Positions 23,932 to 33,041 of a stretch of DNA of 64,000 bases are shown here, piece by piece. Source of the stretch: Streptomyces sp. NBC_01232 (GTDB lineage: Bacteria > Actinomycetota > Actinomycetes > Streptomycetales > Streptomycetaceae); NCBI RefSeq assembly GCF_035989885.1, contig NZ_CP108518.1:5261001-5325000 (forward strand). The letters are read 5' to 3'. Each line of letters opens with the position of its first letter. The first letter of the stretch is position 1. The notes beneath the pieces were generated by a model, which did not search any database, was not told the DNA's origin, and saw nothing but the letters and a program-made list of their open reading frames with translations. A program made the translations under genes and the position numbers.

Positions 23932-24510
23932 TCAAGCCTGGTGGTGGGCCTGGGTGATGAGGTCCGTCGCGACCTCCAGGGCCGCCAGGCGGGTCTCCTC
24001 CGGGTCGCCCTCGACGTGCTGGAGGAACATCATTCCGGCGTGCAGGGTGAACAGCGCGCTGACGCAGCGGACCTGGTCCGTGAGCGGGCCGTCCTGGGTG
24101 CGGAGCAGTTCCACCAGGGTGAAGAGCCGCTTCTTGACCGTCTCGCCGATGCTGAGCTCGCGCGTTGTTGCCTGGTTCTCCTGCATGAACCGGTACAGCA
24201 CCGCGCCCGCCGCCATCGCCTCGCTGTAGCGGCGCAGCACCTCGCGCTTGGTCTCCAGGGTGCGCGGCTGCCCCTCCGCCCACGTGATCAGCTCGTCGAT
24301 GGGCCTCGTCAGGTCCTCGAAGATGCTGATGATGATGTCTTCCTTGGTCTTGAAGTGGTAGTACAGCGCCGCCTTCGTGACCTCCAGCCGCTCCGCGATC
24401 TCGCGCAGCGACGTCTTCTCGTACCCCTGCTCGGCGAAGAGCTCCAGTGCGACGTCCTGGATGCGCTGACGCGTGTCGCCACGGCGTCGCTGCGGACTGC
24501 TGCTGGACAT
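23932..24510 (-). CDS. TetR-family regulator of the adjacent MFS exporter
   Basis: 192-residue TetR repressor. The helix-turn-helix is at about 28-55 (TSLREIAERLEVTKAALYYHFKTKEDI), and the C-terminal region is helical and typical of TetR drug sensors. The ATG at 24510 has GGGGAGA just upstream; an in-frame TTG at 24522 is less likely. It is divergent from a DHA2-type exporter with two mirror-image operator copies in the 138-bp gap, so autorepression and repression of the pump are expected. Confidence 0.92.
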   Translation of the reverse strand: MSSSSPQRRRGDTRQRIQDVALELFAEQGYEKTSLREIAERLEVTKAALYYHFKTKEDIIISIFEDLTRPIDELITWAEGQPRTLETKREVLRRYSEAMAAGAVLYRFMQENQATTRELSIGETVKKRLFTLVELLRTQDGPLTDQVRCVSALFTLHAGMMFLQHVEGDPEETRLAALEVATDLITQAHHQA

Positions 24511-24524
24511 GGCTCTCCCCAATT

Positions 24525-26280
<1,756 letters not shown>

Positions 26281-26309
26281 CCCGGCGCCAACGCCAGCAC
26301 CAACAGCAG

Positions 26310-26354
26310 CCGGAAGGCGGCACCACCGGGACGACCGGGGGCGCCGCCTTCCGG
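26310..26354 (+). terminator. Terminator after MFS exporter
   Basis: 12-bp perfect stem CCGGAAGGCGGC (26310-26321) / GCCGCCTTCCGG (26343-26354), between the exporter and the convergent small gene ending at 26376. Confidence 0.65.
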
Positions 26355-26375
26355 CATGTCCGCGGTCCCGGGGTC

Positions 26376-26744
26376 CTACTGGGGGTCGTCGGTCTCCCAG
26401 GGGTGGACGAAGGCGCCGGGGCGGACGTGCCATGCCGCGAGCACGGTCAGCAGGCCGGCCTCGCCCGTCGCGTCCGCGGACGCGACGAGGACCGCGCCGA
26501 CGTCGTGGTCGAAGCCGTCGAGACGCTCGTGGTCGTACTCCCAGTGCTGCAGGCGGAAGCTCCGCCCCGCGTCGCCGCGCACCCAGCCCTCGTCCCGCGC
26601 CCGGTCGTCGGCCCGGCCCCGGACGGGGGTCACGTCCACGAACGCCCGCCGGTCCGGCCGTGACGCCGGGACTTCCGTCACCAGTCTCCGGCCGAGGCGG
26701 AGTGCGGTCAGTTTGTCCGTCGGCCAGTCGGATCCGTCATCCAT
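26376..26744 (-). CDS. Hypothetical protein
   Basis: 122-residue soluble acidic protein of unknown function. No signal peptide or motif; the middle holds a charged stretch (DVTPVRGRADDRARDEGWVRGD) and the end a tryptophan-containing segment AAWHVRPGAFVHPWETDD. The ATG at 26744 with GGGGAG upstream is the best start. It is divergent from the polysaccharide deacetylase; the DevR-like box between them could serve either gene. Confidence 0.6.
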   Translation of the reverse strand: MDDGSDWPTDKLTALRLGRRLVTEVPASRPDRRAFVDVTPVRGRADDRARDEGWVRGDAGRSFRLQHWEYDHERLDGFDHDVGAVLVASADATGEAGLLTVLAAWHVRPGAFVHPWETDDPQ

Positions 26745-26895
26745 GGCTCCCCTTCTGGTCCCGGCCCGATCGGCAGGACGCCGCCCGGACTGATCAACCC
26801 CCTTACGAGTATGCCGATTTGACGCCCGGGACGGGCGGCGCGCGGGCTTGCCCCGTTTCGGCCGCGTTCGGGTGGGCAGGGATTCAACTCCATGG

Positions 26896-26929
26896 AGGAC
26901 TAAAGTCCCATCGGTCCCATGAGTCCCAT
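26896..26929. promoter_or_regulatory. DevR/DosR-like box with extra half-sites
   Basis: Core AGGACTAAAGTCCC at 26896-26909 matches 13 of 14 positions of the DosR/DevR palindrome core GGGACTWWAGTCCC. Its right half GTCCCAT (26905-26911) is repeated at 26914-26920 and 26923-26929, an exact 9-bp period. DevR-type regulators (OsdR in Streptomyces) respond to hypoxia and dormancy signals. The box lies about 120 bp before the deacetylase start. Confidence 0.55.
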
Positions 26930-27027
26930 TACGGGGAATTTTTGGGCTATTTGACTGGAACTCCTCGGCGGCGATGAACGTCCTGATCCACAGAACGCTC
27001 ACACAGCGGATGGGGAGTGGACCGTTC

Positions 27028-27864
27028 ATGGGTTTCTTCGCGTACACGAACAAGAAGGGCGTCCGGGCCGGAGCCGCCGTCGTGGCCTCGGCCGCCGCCG
27101 TGGCAGCGACCGTATGGGGCGTGTCGGCCCTGGTCGGACCGGGCGGAACGGCCGCCTCCCAGCAGAACGTGGCCCGGCCGGGCGCCACCGACAACTCCGG
27201 TCCTGGCGACGACGGTCGGCCCGGGCAACAGCCTCAGGGGATACCCGAGGGCATAGCCCATGCCTCCGAGAGCGGCGGCAACGCCGTCAACATCACCATC
27301 GACGACGGCCCCGACCCCCGCTGGACCCCGAAGGTGCTCGACGTCCTGCGGCGGCACGACGTCAAGGCGACCTTCTGCATGGTCGGACGGCAGGCCAAGG
27401 CCCACCCGGACCTCGTGAAGAAGGTGGTCGCGGCCGGACACCGGCTCTGCGACCACACCATGGACCACGACACGGCCATGGACAAGAAGCCCGTCGCCTA
27501 CCAGCAAGCGCAGATCCTGGAGGCGAAGAAGCTGATCGAGGAAGCCGCGGGCAGCGGCGCGAAGGTCGAGTACTACCGGGCCCCCGGCGGCGCGTTCACC
27601 CCCGACAGCCGGCGCATCGCCGCCGCGCACGGCATGCGGCCGCTCGGCTGGAACGTCGACACCAAGGACTTCGGCAAGCCGGGTACGGCGGCCATCGTCG
27701 ACGCCGTCAAGCGCGAGATCGGCAACGGCCCGACCGTGCTCTTCCACGACGGCGGCGGCAATCGGGCCCAGACCGTCGACGCCCTCGACCAGGTGCTCAC
27801 CTGGCTGAAGGAGCAGGGCCGGCCCACCGGCTTCCCCGTCCGCACCGCCCCCGACACCCCCTGA
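27028..27864 (+). CDS. Polysaccharide deacetylase (NodB domain), membrane-anchored
   Basis: 278-residue carbohydrate esterase family 4 enzyme that removes N-acetyl groups from peptidoglycan or chitin-type glycans outside the cell. N-terminal signal anchor about 10-35 (GVRAGAAVVASAAAVAATVWG), linker, then the NodB domain about 83-265. Catalytic motifs: TIDDGPD (about 88-94), HTMDH metal site, RAPGG, WNVDTKD and VLFHDGG. The start is uncertain: ATG at 27028 has GGGGAG about 10 bases upstream; ATGs at 26974 and 27010 are in frame and would lengthen the cytoplasmic end. Possible hypoxia control through the box at 26896. Confidence 0.88.
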   Translation: MGFFAYTNKKGVRAGAAVVASAAAVAATVWGVSALVGPGGTAASQQNVARPGATDNSGPGDDGRPGQQPQGIPEGIAHASESGGNAVNITIDDGPDPRWTPKVLDVLRRHDVKATFCMVGRQAKAHPDLVKKVVAAGHRLCDHTMDHDTAMDKKPVAYQQAQILEAKKLIEEAAGSGAKVEYYRAPGGAFTPDSRRIAAAHGMRPLGWNVDTKDFGKPGTAAIVDAVKREIGNGPTVLFHDGGGNRAQTVDALDQVLTWLKEQGRPTGFPVRTAPDTP

Positions 27865-27873
27865 CGCGGAACG

Positions 27874-27922
27874 ACCTGGAACGACCCAACCCGGAACCAC
27901 CTGGAACGACCCAACCCGGAAC
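27874..27922. repeat. Exact 24-bp direct repeat
   Basis: Two identical 24-bp units at 27874-27897 and 27899-27922, one base apart, followed by a partial third copy (GGAACGGCCC). They start with ACCTGGAACGACCC. They sit just after the deacetylase stop; no hairpin is formed. Confidence 0.75.
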
Positions 27923-27998
27923 GGCCCGGGGCGACCTGACACGCCGCCCGCCCGGCGAACGGGTGACGGTCGACGACGCGGAGCCGCCCGCGTTGTTC

Positions 27999-28034
27999 CC
28001 TGGTCGGGCACGGACGAACGTACGCCCGACCAGG
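27999..28034 (+). promoter_or_regulatory. Hairpin overlapping the Shine-Dalgarno of the next gene
   Basis: Perfect 11-bp stem CCTGGTCGGGC (27999-28009) / GCCCGACCAGG (28024-28034) with a 14-nt loop. The right arm includes the first bases of the ribosome site AGGAGG (28032-28037). As RNA it would partly hide the site; as DNA it could equally be a repressor palindrome. Confidence 0.5.
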
Positions 28035-28042
28035 AGGCTCCT

Positions 28043-28372
28043 GTGGCCATCGCCCCCGCCAGACTGTCCGACCCGGTGGTCGGCGCCCTCGTCGCCGCCG
28101 TCAACGCGCACGACAAGGACGCCTTCCTCGCGGTCCTGACCGCCGACGCGACCATGTCCGACGACGGCTCCGACCGCGACCTGCACGAGTGGATCGACCG
28201 CGAGATCTTCGACTCCGGCGGCCACATGGACGTCCAGTCCGAGTCCGACGGCGGCCGCACCCTGCTCGTCAGCTACCGCAACGACACCTGGGGCGAGATG
28301 CGCACCACCTGGCGCTTCGTCATCGCTCCCGGCGGCGGCCGGATCAGCCGCTTCGAGACCGGTCAGGCCTGA
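28043..28372 (+). CDS. NTF2-like / SnoaL-like small protein
   Basis: 109-residue protein of the NTF2-like superfamily, shown by the helix-rich start VGALVAAVNAHDKDAFLAVLTADATMSDDG and beta-rich end (WRFVIAPGGGRISRFETGQ). Role unknown; such proteins bind small ligands or act as isomerases. GTG start at 28043 with the perfect AGGAGG at 28032-28037, five bases away. The hairpin over this site hints at regulated translation. Confidence 0.8.
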   Translation: MAIAPARLSDPVVGALVAAVNAHDKDAFLAVLTADATMSDDGSDRDLHEWIDREIFDSGGHMDVQSESDGGRTLLVSYRNDTWGEMRTTWRFVIAPGGGRISRFETGQA

Positions 28373-28458
28373 GCGGCCTGTCCCGGCGGGCGCTCCCGTA
28401 CGGGTGAAAGCGCGCCCGGTGTCGTTCCGGCCCGCCGGAGGGTCCCGTTGGGCCGGTC

Positions 28459-29082
28459 ATGAAGCGCACCCGCATCGCCGCTCTCGCCCTCGCCACCGCC
28501 TCGGCGGCCCTCGCGCCCCTCCTGGGCCAGGCCGCCGCCGCGGAGCCGGCGGTGTACCTCCAGGACCCGGCGGGCGGTGAGAAGACCATGAAGTCGATGT
28601 GGACCAAGGACGAGATGCACAAGGTGGAGGGGCAGCTCCGCTTCCACCCGGGGATCCAGTACAAGACGGTCAAGCGCCCCGGCCCGGCGGCCGCGCCGGA
28701 CTACGAGCGCCGGGCCGCCGACCCCAGGACGCTGGCGTGGCTGCCCTCGTACGAGTTCGCCTGGTCGGTCTCGGACTCGACGGTGGTGAAGAAGGCGGTG
28801 ACGGTCAAGGAGGGCGCGCACCCGATCGTCGTGCACGCCGTCCTGCGCAGCGCGGACCGGAAGAAGGTCGGGGAGGTGCGCAGGGAGCTGACCGGGAAGC
28901 CGGCGACCGGGCGAGAGAAGATCGCGGGCGGGAAGCGGATCGTGTGCGACACCGGCGAGTACACGGTGGAGTGGTCGGTCACGCGCTCGGGCTACGGAAC
29001 GCTCGGGGGCACACTGCGCTGGAACTCCAGCTGCGAGCAGTACCGGACGGCGTTCGACCCGAACCACGGTCAGCAGCGCTGA
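28459..29082 (+). CDS. Secreted hypothetical protein
   Basis: 207-residue exported protein: signal peptide 1-27 (MKRTRIAALALATASAALAP...GQAAAA). The mature part is basic, with two cysteines that may bridge (VCDTGEY and SSCEQY) and a beta-rich pattern. No family recognised. ATG at 28459; weak ribosome site (GGGCCGG). It lies alone between an NTF2-like gene and a convergent solute-binding protein gene. Confidence 0.7.
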   Translation: MKRTRIAALALATASAALAPLLGQAAAAEPAVYLQDPAGGEKTMKSMWTKDEMHKVEGQLRFHPGIQYKTVKRPGPAAAPDYERRAADPRTLAWLPSYEFAWSVSDSTVVKKAVTVKEGAHPIVVHAVLRSADRKKVGEVRRELTGKPATGREKIAGGKRIVCDTGEYTVEWSVTRSGYGTLGGTLRWNSSCEQYRTAFDPNHGQQR

Positions 29083-29223
29083 GGTTGAGGACGGAGCCGG
29101 GGCCCGGGGTCGCAGAGGGCTCCGGACGAGGTCCCGGGGTGGGCGCCGGCCGCCCCGTGCACCTTGTGGGTGCTCGTCGGGCGACTGGGCCGCGGCCTTG
29201 GATCAAGTGCCGTAGTGGCCATG

Positions 29224-29249
29224 GTGCCGCACGGGATGGGGTGCGGCAC
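29224..29249 (-). terminator. Terminator after the solute-binding protein gene
   Basis: 9-bp inverted repeat GTGCCGCAC (29224-29232) / GTGCGGCAC (29241-29249) with an 8-nt loop, 30 bp past the stop of the minus-strand gene. It lies between convergent genes and may act both ways. Confidence 0.55.
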
Positions 29250-29278
29250 GGGTCGAAGGTCCCGTGTCGAGGAACTTC

Positions 29279-30565
29279 TCAGTGCTTCTTCGAGGCCTGG
29301 GTGGCCTGGGCGGCGATGTCCTCCAGGACGCGCCTCGGGTCGCCGGCCGGTTCCACGGCGCGCCCGATGTTGCGCTTGATGGTGTCGCTGACCGACAGCC
29401 AGGACGGGTCGTTGACCGGGTAGAGCTGGGCGCCGCGCAGCGCGACCAGGAACTGCGTGTCGTTCTTGTCCAGTCCGCCCCCGGCCGGCGTGCGCGAGGC
29501 GGTGACCGTCGACGGCAGCAGGTGGTAGCGGTCGGCGAAGTCCGACAGGTTCTTGTCCTGGTAGATGAAGTCCAGGAACTTGCCGATCTCGGTGCGCTTG
29601 CCGTTCTGGTTGAAGGCCATCATCCAGTCGGCCACACCGACGGTGGGCGGGATCTCCCCGGTGCCGAGGTTGTCCGAGACGGGCATGGATGTGGTGGCGA
29701 CGCCGATGCCCTTGGCGCGGGCCTCGTGGGCGAGCGAGGGGTAGCCGTTGACCATGCCGACCTCACCGCGCAGGAAGGCGGCGAAGGCGTCGGCGCGGTT
29801 CAGCTGGGACGGCGAGGTCGGACCGGTGAGCCCGGTCGTGACCAGGTGCTCCTTGACCCAGCCCCAGGTGTCCACGTTCTGGTCGGAGGCCAGGCTGTAG
29901 TTGCCGGCGCTGTCGGCGTAGCCGCCGCCGTTGCTCAGCTCCCAGATCAGCGCCTCGGCGTGGGCCTCCTCCGGGCCGAGCGGCAGGGCGTACGGGAACT
30001 TCACGCCCTTGCTCTTGAGCGCCTTGGCGGCGGTCTCGAGGTCGGACCAGGTCTTGGGCGCCTCCTTGATGCCTGCCTTGGCGAAGAGCGCCTCGTTGTA
30101 GAAGAGGAGGCGGCTGCTCGCCACGAAGGGCAGGCCGTAGAGGGTGTTGTCGACGGAGCCCGCGTCGGCGAGCGGCTGGAGGAAATTCGCCTCGGCGGTG
30201 ACCGAGAGGAGTTCGTCCGCCGGATAGAGCTTTCCCTGCGCGGCGAAGTCCGAGTACGAGCCCATGAGAGCCACATCCGGGGCCTTGCCGGCCTTGACCA
30301 TACGGGAGACCTCGCGGTCGATGTCGGCCCACGGCAGGAGCTTGACGTCGAGCTTGATTCCGGGGTTCTCCTTGGCGAAATCGGTCGCCATCTTGTCCCA
30401 GTAGGGCTTGGAGCTGGTGGCCGGGCTGTCGCCGTATTCGGCGGCGACCAGGTGCACCGTACCGCTGCCACCTGCGCTGTCGCCGGAGCCACCACATCCG
30501 GCCAGAGGTATCAGCAGACCGAGCACGGCCGTGGTGGCGGTCGTGCCGAAAATTCTTCGTCGCAC
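29279..30565 (-). CDS. ABC-transporter solute-binding lipoprotein (sugar type), orphan
   Basis: 428-residue extracellular solute-binding protein of family 1. Signal peptide with lipobox LIPLAGC (Cys at about 24), then the two-lobed binding fold; typical text includes KPYWDKMATDFAKENPGIKLDVKL, LPFVASSRLLFYN and EVGMVNGYPSLA. It would bind an oligosaccharide or sugar outside the membrane. Unusually, no permease or ATPase genes are adjacent, so it must use components encoded elsewhere. GTG start at 30565. Promoter region upstream is less GC-rich (30566-30780). Confidence 0.88.
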   Translation of the reverse strand: MRRRIFGTTATTAVLGLLIPLAGCGGSGDSAGGSGTVHLVAAEYGDSPATSSKPYWDKMATDFAKENPGIKLDVKLLPWADIDREVSRMVKAGKAPDVALMGSYSDFAAQGKLYPADELLSVTAEANFLQPLADAGSVDNTLYGLPFVASSRLLFYNEALFAKAGIKEAPKTWSDLETAAKALKSKGVKFPYALPLGPEEAHAEALIWELSNGGGYADSAGNYSLASDQNVDTWGWVKEHLVTTGLTGPTSPSQLNRADAFAAFLRGEVGMVNGYPSLAHEARAKGIGVATTSMPVSDNLGTGEIPPTVGVADWMMAFNQNGKRTEIGKFLDFIYQDKNLSDFADRYHLLPSTVTASRTPAGGGLDKNDTQFLVALRGAQLYPVNDPSWLSVSDTIKRNIGRAVEPAGDPRRVLEDIAAQATQASKKH

Positions 30566-30779
30566 GGGTGTATTCCCCTGATTTTCTTTTGGATCCCGTT
30601 ATTACTTATGAGTTGCTCCGGGCGGTGGTGTCCCTCGATGGCCCGTTGGCCGGAATTCTCTCCTGAGGGAGGGGTGATTGATTGCATTGGGGCCGCACTT
30701 GTGGTCAATGCTCCAAGCGGGGCTTTTCGGAATTGTATTTTCCGATATGCGATCCAAATAGTGGACGCGCGTAGACATG

Positions 30780-30818
30780 CCGAACAGCCCGCTTCCGGTG
30801 CCGGAGCGGGCTGTTCGG
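30780..30818. terminator. Strong hairpin in the 30.6-31.0 kb gap
   Basis: Perfect 14-bp stem CCGAACAGCCCGCT (30780-30793) / AGCGGGCTGTTCGG (30805-30818), loop of 11. No T-tract follows. It sits about 215 bp upstream of the solute-binding protein start and would stop leftward read-through from the gene at 31054-31671. The rest of 30566-30889 shows no gene. Confidence 0.55.
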
Positions 30819-30889
30819 GTGTGAGTGTGAGGGTGCGCGCGGGCGCGAGTGCGGGCGCGCCTGCGAGCCGGCCGGTGAGACGCGCCGGC

Positions 30890-31057
30890 CTAGGTCGTCT
30901 CTTTCGGATCTTGTCGGGCCCGCGCTGCCCGGCACCGCACCTCGCTGCGTTGTCGGGGCTCCCGAGTACGTCCAGTACAAGGGAGCTCCTCCGCCTTGCG
31001 ATGCACGGCACCGGACAACGCGGGCTCGGCCGACAAGATCCGAAAGAGGCGACCTAG
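30890..31057. mobile_element. 168-bp MITE-like foldback element
   Basis: Terminal inverted repeats of 28 bp (30890-30917 and 31030-31057; 27 of 28 match) both bounded by CTAG. The interior is also largely self-complementary, with GAGTAC/GTAC at the centre, so the whole unit folds into one long hairpin. It encodes no protein. This is the structure of a non-autonomous miniature transposon; I recall near-identical units scattered in Streptomyces genomes. Its right end supplies the TAG stop codon of the gene at 31054-31671. Confidence 0.75.
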
Positions 31058-31671
31058 TCGGCGAACTCGCCGGCGTACGGGTCGGGCTCGCCCGTCTCCG
31101 GGTTGCGGCCCTCCTGCCAGCGCCTCTGGGCCTTGCGCCAGTGCACGAAGCTGAGGTGGCCGCCGTCCCAGAAGGTGATGCTGACGGGGCTCACGTCGAA
31201 CTCGTCGGAGCAGAGCCGGTAGAGGAATTCCGCCATGCCGTACGGGTACACGGCGAAGGAGTCGGCGGTGTGCCGCCCGCAGACCAGGACCGGCCACTGG
31301 TCGGGGTCGGGGTCGGAGGTGAGCCAGCACAGGATGTCCGACCCGCCGGTGACGCCCCAGGCGATGATCGACTCCGGGTCCACGTCGAAGGCCGAGCGGC
31401 CGCCCTCCGCCTCCCAGGTCTGCCTGGCGTTGTCGGTCTCCTCGGCCATCCCGGCCGGGTCCCACTGGAGTCCGGGCTTGGCCAGCGGCAGCAGGATGCT
31501 CGCCTCGCCGTTGATGGAGCCCGCGCCGAAGCGGCCCATGAAGGCGACGAAATCGGCCGGGAACCGGGTCCCCCAGAGGGCCTCCACGGCCGGCCAGTCG
31601 ATGTCCTCGTCGGCGCCGTGCGTCGCCGGCATGATCTGCTCCAGCGCCTTGATCCGCGCGTTCTCCGTCAT
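31054..31671 (-). CDS. SMI1/KNR4 (SUKH)-like protein
   Basis: 205-residue cytosolic protein resembling the SMI1/KNR4 superfamily: helix with WPAVEALWGTRFPADFVAFMGRFGAGSINGEASILLP, and later IIAWGVTGGSDILCWL and YPYGMAEFLYRL. SUKH proteins serve as immunity proteins against bacterial toxins or as cell-regulatory proteins. The ATG at 31671 is followed at once by the fold. The stop codon TAG lies in the CTAG end of the MITE-like element. No toxin gene is adjacent. Confidence 0.75.
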   Translation of the reverse strand: MTENARIKALEQIMPATHGADEDIDWPAVEALWGTRFPADFVAFMGRFGAGSINGEASILLPLAKPGLQWDPAGMAEETDNARQTWEAEGGRSAFDVDPESIIAWGVTGGSDILCWLTSDPDPDQWPVLVCGRHTADSFAVYPYGMAEFLYRLCSDEFDVSPVSITFWDGGHLSFVHWRKAQRRWQEGRNPETGEPDPYAGEFAD

Positions 31672-31730
31672 GCCGCTCCCCTGACGCCCCAGCTCAACCG
31701 CACCAACCTACTGCCCGCGAGGAGCCTCGC

Positions 31731-32105
31731 CTAGCTGGGCGTGAGACGCCCGGGTACGTCCACCTTGAGGAGGGTTCCGGCCCGCAGCCCCCAGCCGGCC
31801 ATGGCGCCCGCCGCAGACTCCAGGACGTGCCGGGAACGCAGCCGGGGCAGCCCGAGGCGGCCCGGTGCCATCGTGACCACGGCGAGCACGCCGAGCTCGC
31901 GGTCCAGGTACGCCACGTCGATCGCGAACCGCATCCGGAAGGTGTGCACGCTCGCCGCGGGGGTCAGCAGCATCGCGCCGTCGATCCCGTCCCGCCCGAG
32001 CAGCCCGCGGGTCCGTGCCCCGTACGAGGCGGCGATCTCGAGCGGGACACCCGTGGGGTCCGCGCCGACCCGCAGCACCGCGCGGCCGTCATGCCAGTGC
32101 GCCAT
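31731..32105 (-). CDS. DUF192 family protein
   Basis: 124-residue DUF192 protein. Signature parts: ARTRGLLGRDGIDGAMLLTPAASVHTFRMRFAIDVAYLD and HVLESAAGAMAGWGLRAGTLLKV. The family is small, beta-rich and of unknown biochemical role. The ATG at 32105 is the only well-placed start; 35 bp separate it from the divergent prepilin peptidase. DUF192 genes next to Tad-related genes recur in actinomycetes as far as I recall, so a functional link is possible. Confidence 0.85.
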   Translation of the reverse strand: MAHWHDGRAVLRVGADPTGVPLEIAASYGARTRGLLGRDGIDGAMLLTPAASVHTFRMRFAIDVAYLDRELGVLAVVTMAPGRLGLPRLRSRHVLESAAGAMAGWGLRAGTLLKVDVPGRLTPS

Positions 32106-32140
32106 GGCGGCCACCTTAGGGCGTGTCCTACGGTCGCCGG

Positions 32141-32899
32141 ATGATGGGTGCGCTCGTGATCGTTCTCGCCGCCGGGTACGGCGTGGCCGCCGGGCTCCTG
32201 CTGCCACGGCCCGCCTACCGCCTCTCCGTGGAGCCGGGGGACCCCTGGCAGGGCCACTGCCCGCAGGGGCACCGGCTCGCGGGACGGCTGGGGGGCTGGC
32301 TCGGCCCGGCCCGCTGCCGGCCGCGGACGGAGCCGAGGCCCGCGCCCCCGCACGCGTACGGGCGGCGGGCCGCGCCCCTGGCCGCGCTCACCGCAGGGGT
32401 GTGCGCCCTGCTCGCGGCGGCCGTCGGGGCGCGCCCCGAGCTGGTCGCCTACGTGGGCCTCGCGCCGCTGCTCGTGCTGCTCGCCCTCGTCGACCGCACC
32501 GTGCACCGGCTGCCCGACGTACTGACCCTGCCGCTCGCTGCTGCTGTCGCCGCGCTGCTCGGGGCGGCCGCCCTCGCGCCGGGCTCCGCCGGGTCCTGGC
32601 GGCTCGCGCTGCTGGGCGGCGGCGCGCTCGGAGCGGCGTACCTGCTGCTCCATCTGATCAACCCGGCAGGCATGGGTTTCGGCGACGTCAAGCTGGCGCT
32701 CTCGCTGGGGGTCGCTCTTGGGTGGTACGGGTGGGGGGTATGGTCCGCCGGGGCCTTCCTCGGCCTCCTCTACGGGGCCCTCTACGGGCTCCACCTGGTG
32801 CTGCGCGGCCCCGAAATGCGCCATCAGGGCTATGCGTTCGGCCCCTTCATGGCCGCCGGAGCACTCACCGGAGTGCTGCTGGGCGGTTTCGGAGCGTAA
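32141..32899 (+). CDS. A24-family prepilin peptidase (TadV-like)
   Basis: 252-residue polytopic aspartic protease that cleaves pilin leader peptides at the membrane. The two catalytic aspartates are visible: D118 in ALVDRTVHRLPD and D182 in the GxGD motif GMGFGDVKL. An N-terminal loop has C40 and C59 but not the full double-CxxC of GspO methylases, so methylation is doubtful. Starts at ATG 32141 or the adjacent ATG 32144; no clear ribosome site, so translation may be leaderless. It is the only prepilin peptidase in the window and probably processes the Flp and TadE proteins encoded about 18 kb away. Confidence 0.88.
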   Translation: MMGALVIVLAAGYGVAAGLLLPRPAYRLSVEPGDPWQGHCPQGHRLAGRLGGWLGPARCRPRTEPRPAPPHAYGRRAAPLAALTAGVCALLAAAVGARPELVAYVGLAPLLVLLALVDRTVHRLPDVLTLPLAAAVAALLGAAALAPGSAGSWRLALLGGGALGAAYLLLHLINPAGMGFGDVKLALSLGVALGWYGWGVWSAGAFLGLLYGALYGLHLVLRGPEMRHQGYAFGPFMAAGALTGVLLGGFGA

Positions 32900-32939
32900 T
32901 CATCCTGCGCCAATGCACGCAGCATGCTTTACGAAGGGT

Positions 32940-32999
32940 TATGGTGGAACCCCCCCCTCGGGCCGGTCCGTATCCCCCCCACGGACCGGCCCGTTTTTT
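32940..32999 (+). terminator. Rho-independent terminator with possible own promoter
   Basis: Canonical terminator: 13-bp stem CGGGCCGGTCCGT (32959-32971) / ACGGACCGGCCCG (32981-32993) plus six T (32994-32999), one of few T-tracts in the window. Just upstream is a -10-like TATGGT (32940-32945) and a run of eight C, so a very short RNA could also start here. Confidence 0.8.
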
Positions 33000-33041
33000 G
33001 TTTTCCGGCTTCTCGACCGTGCTGGGCGATAAATGCGCAGC

